Part shown: piece after piece, positions 59,432 to 64,000 of the stretch | Numbering within the stretch: the stretch's first letter is position 1 | Layout of the letters: each line of letters starts with the position of its first letter | Assembly (NCBI GenBank): GCA_018881555.1 | Contig: JACAXG010000091.1 | Span: 2,824,194 to 2,888,193 of the forward strand | Source of the DNA: Amblyornis subalaris | Taxonomy: Eukaryota; Chordata; Aves; Passeriformes; Ptilonorhynchidae | DNA length: 64,000 nucleotides | Direction of reading: 5' to 3' | The notes under the pieces: generated by a model | The model's input: the letters and a program-made list of their open reading frames with translations, nothing else | The model's database searches: none | What the model was told of the DNA's origin: nothing | Made by a program: the position numbers and the translations under genes

Positions 59432-62400
59432 CAACAATTTATGTGTTAAATGTATGACAATGCTTCACAAAACCAAGNGCGAGACAAAGGAAATTGGGCA
59501 GTCAGCAACTTCCAAGAGCTTGTCTGTTGAGGTGATTCTACATGGGAAGTTTTAGCTCCTCTTCCAGTGTGGAGACCAAGTCCAGCCCTTGAAGATACAG
59601 AAAATCCAAGCCCACCAACTGTTATTTAAAAGACTGAAGGTTGTAAATCTTGTCATGTGGTGGTGGCGTATTATTGTCATTCTGTATATTCTTGGGGTCA
59701 GAGATAAGAAGACAAAAACAATCAAGATTTCCAAGAAATGAGTAATTGTTTTTGTTGATCTAACGTCTAATTCAGACATTCAGGAGGCTGCAGGAAAGGG
59801 AGTCTGCTGGTTTGTCTGGAGGGCACCCCTGCTACCTCTCTCAAATTGATATATTGGTACAGAATGAGCAAAACACCAAAGACAAAACGTGCCAGAAAAC
59901 AGTAAAGAACAAAACCACTGTGCTACAAATGCTGCCAGCCAAGCATCCACAAACACACTGTCTGCAGTCAACATTCATTCATTTAATAAGATTAGTTGGG
60001 AAGGGGAAAGGCAAAAAGGATTTGGTGCTAAGCCAGCATACATTTTTTTCCTCTGTAATTTCTCACATTTCTCTCTTGATTTCTGAAAATAAGCAAGACT
60101 GGCCACTTGCCTGCTTTGGGCAGAGATGTTTGCAAGCCCTTCCATTCTCTCCTGTTTTTTACTGGGAGCCTCCCAAACGAAAGAGTTAACTCACTTCCTA
60201 TATTAAATATTTACATAAAAATGTTCAGGAAGGTGTGTGTAAATTATAAATAATGTAAAGCAGGACTGGTCTCGGTTAGAGCTAAGAGACCCAAATTGTA
60301 TCATCATAATACATTATTCACATATAATGCATCTATTCTCCTCCATTAGTGTTACTAGAAAAAGCCCCTGAGTGCTTAAGTTGAATTTTGAAGAGTGTAA
60401 TAAATGTGAGATAAACAAATAGCAGTGGGGATGCATCTGTAGTTAAACAAGTGTAAATTAGAGCTCAGCCTAATTCCTCCAAACTACACGTAGGACAAAC
60501 ACGATGGTCTCCTGAAACAAGAGATCAGTTACAAACTGCAAAAAAAAGCCCAACCGCCCCACAATAAATTCAAATTATTGATACAGTTTCCTCCATTGCC
60601 CTCCACCCTCACCCTCCAAAGACAAAAAAGGCTGCGTGGCCTTTTTTTTTTTTATACTTTCTTGGAAGTGAAGGGTTTCCCAGGCCTGGAAAGTGTTTAG
60701 AGATCTCCAGGTGAAAGTGTTATGGTAAGCACACAGAATATCCTCATTACTAATTATCAGTGCATTGCCTTCTGTCCAGCAGGGCTTAGAACACTGCACT
60801 GTAGCACAGAGCTCAGGTTCCTCTCAGAAAGGCTTCATAAACATCACTCTCTGAAACGAGAAACTCAAGCACTACGTGAATAGTGTTACTGCTGTTCTGC
60901 AAGGCTTTTTAAACCATTTNTTCCTGCTAACTATGGATGTTTGAGTTCACCAAGTAAGCACTTCTCCCAACTGCAAAGTTTGAATGACTTTTGTTTGGCC
61001 AGGAATTTTGCTGTGAGGATGAGACTTAAGGCAGCAGCACAGTCCTTTTGCTTCCCTCCTTCAGAGCTCAGAGGACCTTTGCTAAAATTTTAAGANTTAC
61101 TATTAGTGCAAGGAGAACAAGAGTAAAATGGTTGTCTGGTTAGTGGCATATCTTGAATAAATAACATTTCCAGAACAAGGGAAATTTCACTGTCTGAAGA
61201 GTTGGGGAATTTAAGTATTTAATAAAGAATCTTTAGAGGGAATTTTTAATAGCATTTATACTTTACATTGTAACCAATTATGAGGTCTCATCCTGAAAAA
61301 CTGCACAGTGATGAACATGCAGTTGACAAACAGGGATTTCCCCAGACATGAGAAGAGTTGAAAATTCGGTAAATTAGGAAAAAAAAAAAATCGTGTCTGA
61401 ATGTAGCTCTTACTTGCATGTTGCATGTGTACTAGCATGAGTTCTGAGGATGGAAAGCAGAATGCAGATGATGAATGTCTTGCAGGTATGACAGTAGGGG
61501 CAAGGGGGGGGGAGGTTCCCAATGCTTAGACATGCATCACCTCCACACCTTTCTAAAAAATCTCTTGGATGTCATATCANAAAGCTTTGTATGTCACGGA
61601 AAATCCTCAGAGTCAAGAGATGTCTCTAGAAATCCTCAACAAAGTTTAAAGCGTTGATGCCATCTGAACTAAAGAGCGCTGGAAATAACAATNTTTAAAA
61701 AGCTAATAAATCTTCCCAAAGAGCTACTGCAGAACTGTATGAAGGACCCAGCCTCACCATATTTTCAGTGCTACAAATTGGTTTTCTAGGTACTTTTAAG
61801 CTGTACATTCCTCAGATGAATGGAGCCAGACACTTATACTTTGGTAAAATGTCCAGCACAATGGAATCCAAATTGCAAGCAGGCTATGTGCATGTTAACT
61901 TAAATATTATTTAACAGCTTTATGATACCCTAGAANATACCCCAGGCAAAGTCTACAGAAAGAAACCCTGACTCACTAGAGAAAGTGGTCTTCAAATAGA
62001 GAACAGTTTTTCCNCTCGTAAGGTATTTATCCTCCTCCATTCATTAACATCCAATTAACTCCTGAGCCCTTTCCCCAGTGCTGAGGGTTGCTTTTCAACA
62101 AAACGAAACAGTATTGCAAAACAAAACAACAAAGAACCCTAACCCCAAAGAAAACCCTCGGTGTAATTAATTAATATAGAGGCAGATCCATGGAAAAGCT
62201 GAAAGCACAGTCACAGCTACAGAGCAATCCCCCTGTCAGCTGCTGACGCTCAGTGAAGCTGCTGCTGCCCAGAACAGGTTACTGCACATGGGGCTGGTGA
62301 CAGGCGACTCTCACGCAGATTTTCTTGGCAATCCAAGATGTGGCAGATCCACTGTCACAGCTTCTTTCTACTCCAGAGGATTTCCCTGGCATTCCCGTGC

Positions 62401-64000
62401 TGATTGAAGAGTGTCCGTGAAATTAAAGCATGTATTTGTGCCAACAGGGGACTGTGCATCTGTGTGCAGCTATGAAACATTACCAAAACCTCATTTACTA
62501 ATAGGTTTTAATAATCATTTAACAAATTAAGCAGTATTTTCTCTATCAATCATCGTATTTTCTCAATACATTCTTTGTTGTTTTCTTCAATCTTTATTAT
62601 GAAATCTTGGTCTCTACCTTACTAGAGAATTTCATAAACAAATTACAAGGATTACTTATAAACAGCCTGATTTAATAAGATGTAAAGATGACTATAAAAC
62701 CACTCTAGTTCTATTATCCTGCTAAAATTCACTAAATTATTCACCAAAGATAATTACGTTAAGTGAATTTATAAAGTTGCATAAAATAAAAAGGTGATGA
62801 AGAAACAGAGAGATGAGGCCCTCATATTTGAAGAGAATTTCTCCTGAAAAAGGCTAGGTTAATCTCATAAAAATGTTTNGTTTTGCTTATGTTCTCTTAC
62901 GACACCCACCATTAGCAAATATGGGGGAGTTGTCCTATTTCCATAAACAATTCACTAGAAATAGAACTGNTTTTTTTAAGCTCAAACACTCCATTGAAAT
63001 ATTTGCATCCCAGTCTCCCACTGGTGTGGGACACAATATTCAGATCCTGAATGTTGACTAAAAAGAAATGGTGAAACTGTTGACTTTTTTTCCCCAGTTT
63101 CTGGAAAGTGATGTGTAAAGAACAGCCTAAAGTGTGAAAAACTATATGATTTTCACAATTACCTTGCCTCAAACAGATGAGGATGTTAACTACTGGTACA
63201 AAGAAAACACGTTTTTCCCCAAATTTCCAAAGGAATAACATTACTTGTGGGTGTATGTATATGCTCATTTAATGTGATAGTATCCCTTTAAGTAAACTTG
63301 TCACAGAAGATTTATTTTTCCCCCTATTGTCTAAGACTACAGCGTGAGGAGCACAAAAGGTCCAGTACCCAGGACACAGACCCTGGAGGCTTTGGCTAAC
63401 AAAGGGGCTGACAAGGAGAGCCTGGGTGACAGTGAGTGAAGTGTTCACCAGGTCCTTTTGTTACAGATAGCAGAAATATAAACAATACTTGATTCAAAGA
63501 AATTAGTAATGATGTTAGCATCAAAACCACTGAAATCGCAGTGTTCAAGTGCTGGAAAAGGTNGTGGATATCAACTGTTTAATTATTTCCAAATACTTTG
63601 TCAAATATCTAGAAACAACCACTCAATTGTATGCCACTTTCATGGAAACCCGTTTCATTATTTCCTTAGCCTTTTTTTTTTTCATCATTCTCTTCTGTTT
63701 AGTGAATACATGGATTCTGAATATTAGGTGAATAGTCCTTGCAACTAAACACAAAGGGGAAATGATGCAGACAGCATTATGGTCTCGCTTCCTCTTCTTG
63801 CGTTAGGGTGGAAATGATATGCAGCAGGGATTACGCTTTGTTTAAAGCCGTGCCTCTGCCTCTGAAAGAATATATTATACAAATCTTCTAACGTTGTTGA
63901 AATTCCCCCAAAACTTGATTGTGTCAGACACAAAGTGGCAATGAGGTTCTTATCCCCACCTTATGCCGAATAAATATCTAATATCAGAGAGTATAACCTT

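Larger units (their letters stand above)
58721..64000. other. gene-free stretch to window end
   Basis: AT-rich, without recognised exons or clear transposons. A 153-codon plus-strand open frame at 59094-59555 contains the hairpin listed separately and encodes no known protein. Homopolymers occur at 58.95-58.99, 60.64, 61.38 and 63.67 kb. Ns are scattered singly. Confidence 0.5.

Noticed and set aside
59094..59555. 153-codon plus-strand open frame
   Set aside because: Unrecognised translation with no exon context.
1..64000. CRISPR array, endogenous retrovirus or bacterial operon
   Set aside because: No regularly spaced repeats, no paired LTRs or viral gene signatures, and no dense strand-coherent coding DNA were seen.

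Overview
The window looks like non-coding nuclear DNA from a bird. The main evidence is several 5'-truncated copies of CR1, the dominant avian LINE. They carry the typical 3' end, whose antisense strand reads like TCATAGAATC...GGTTGGAAGGGACC. The DNA is AT-rich, full of stops in all frames, and dotted with isolated single Ns. I found no bacterial gene organisation, no CRISPR array, no rRNA and no convincing tRNA. I recognise no host protein-coding exon: the longest open frames are about 120-170 codons, none resembles a known protein to me, and none sits in a believable exon structure. The species and the flanking genes cannot be told from the sequence.

Layout. 1-4.4 kb is anonymous. 4402-4655 is a head-to-head pair of CR1 3' ends forming a large imperfect inverted repeat. 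7.2-7.3 kb is a short CpG-retaining, conserved-looking block. 8579-8990 holds two very old relics side by side, a CR1/L3-type LINE (minus) and a MIR-like CORE-SINE (plus). 9-20 kb is mostly anonymous, with a TA/CA microsatellite (10.8 kb), a 31-bp tandem duplication (12.9 kb) and a pair of adjacent 21-nt hairpins (17.7 kb). 20.1-20.3 kb has a POU-type palindrome and a scrap of CR1. 21.29-21.91 kb is the only GC-rich, CpG-bearing island. 22-47 kb is long non-coding DNA with one plus-strand CR1 tail (32.4 kb), a CRE/ATF-like inverted repeat (27.75 kb), small simple repeats and two AT-rich conserved-looking blocks (30.1, 35.3 kb). 47.8-49.1 kb has two minus-strand CR1 insertions, one internally deleted and still showing broken reverse-transcriptase motifs. 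50.9-51.7 kb has an octamer-bearing block and a second MIR-like relic. 56-58.7 kb is a cluster of AT/homeobox-motif-rich blocks that look like conserved non-coding elements.

Taken together this resembles a gene desert or a long intron/intergenic region with scattered candidate cis-regulatory elements. The regulatory calls rest on composition and motif appearance only and need a multi-species alignment. I did not find evidence of an undescribed gene system. The structurally most unusual items are the twin hairpins at 17727-17769, the head-to-head CR1 pair at 4402-4655, the lone GC island at 21.3-21.9 kb and the candidate regulatory cluster at 56-58.7 kb.
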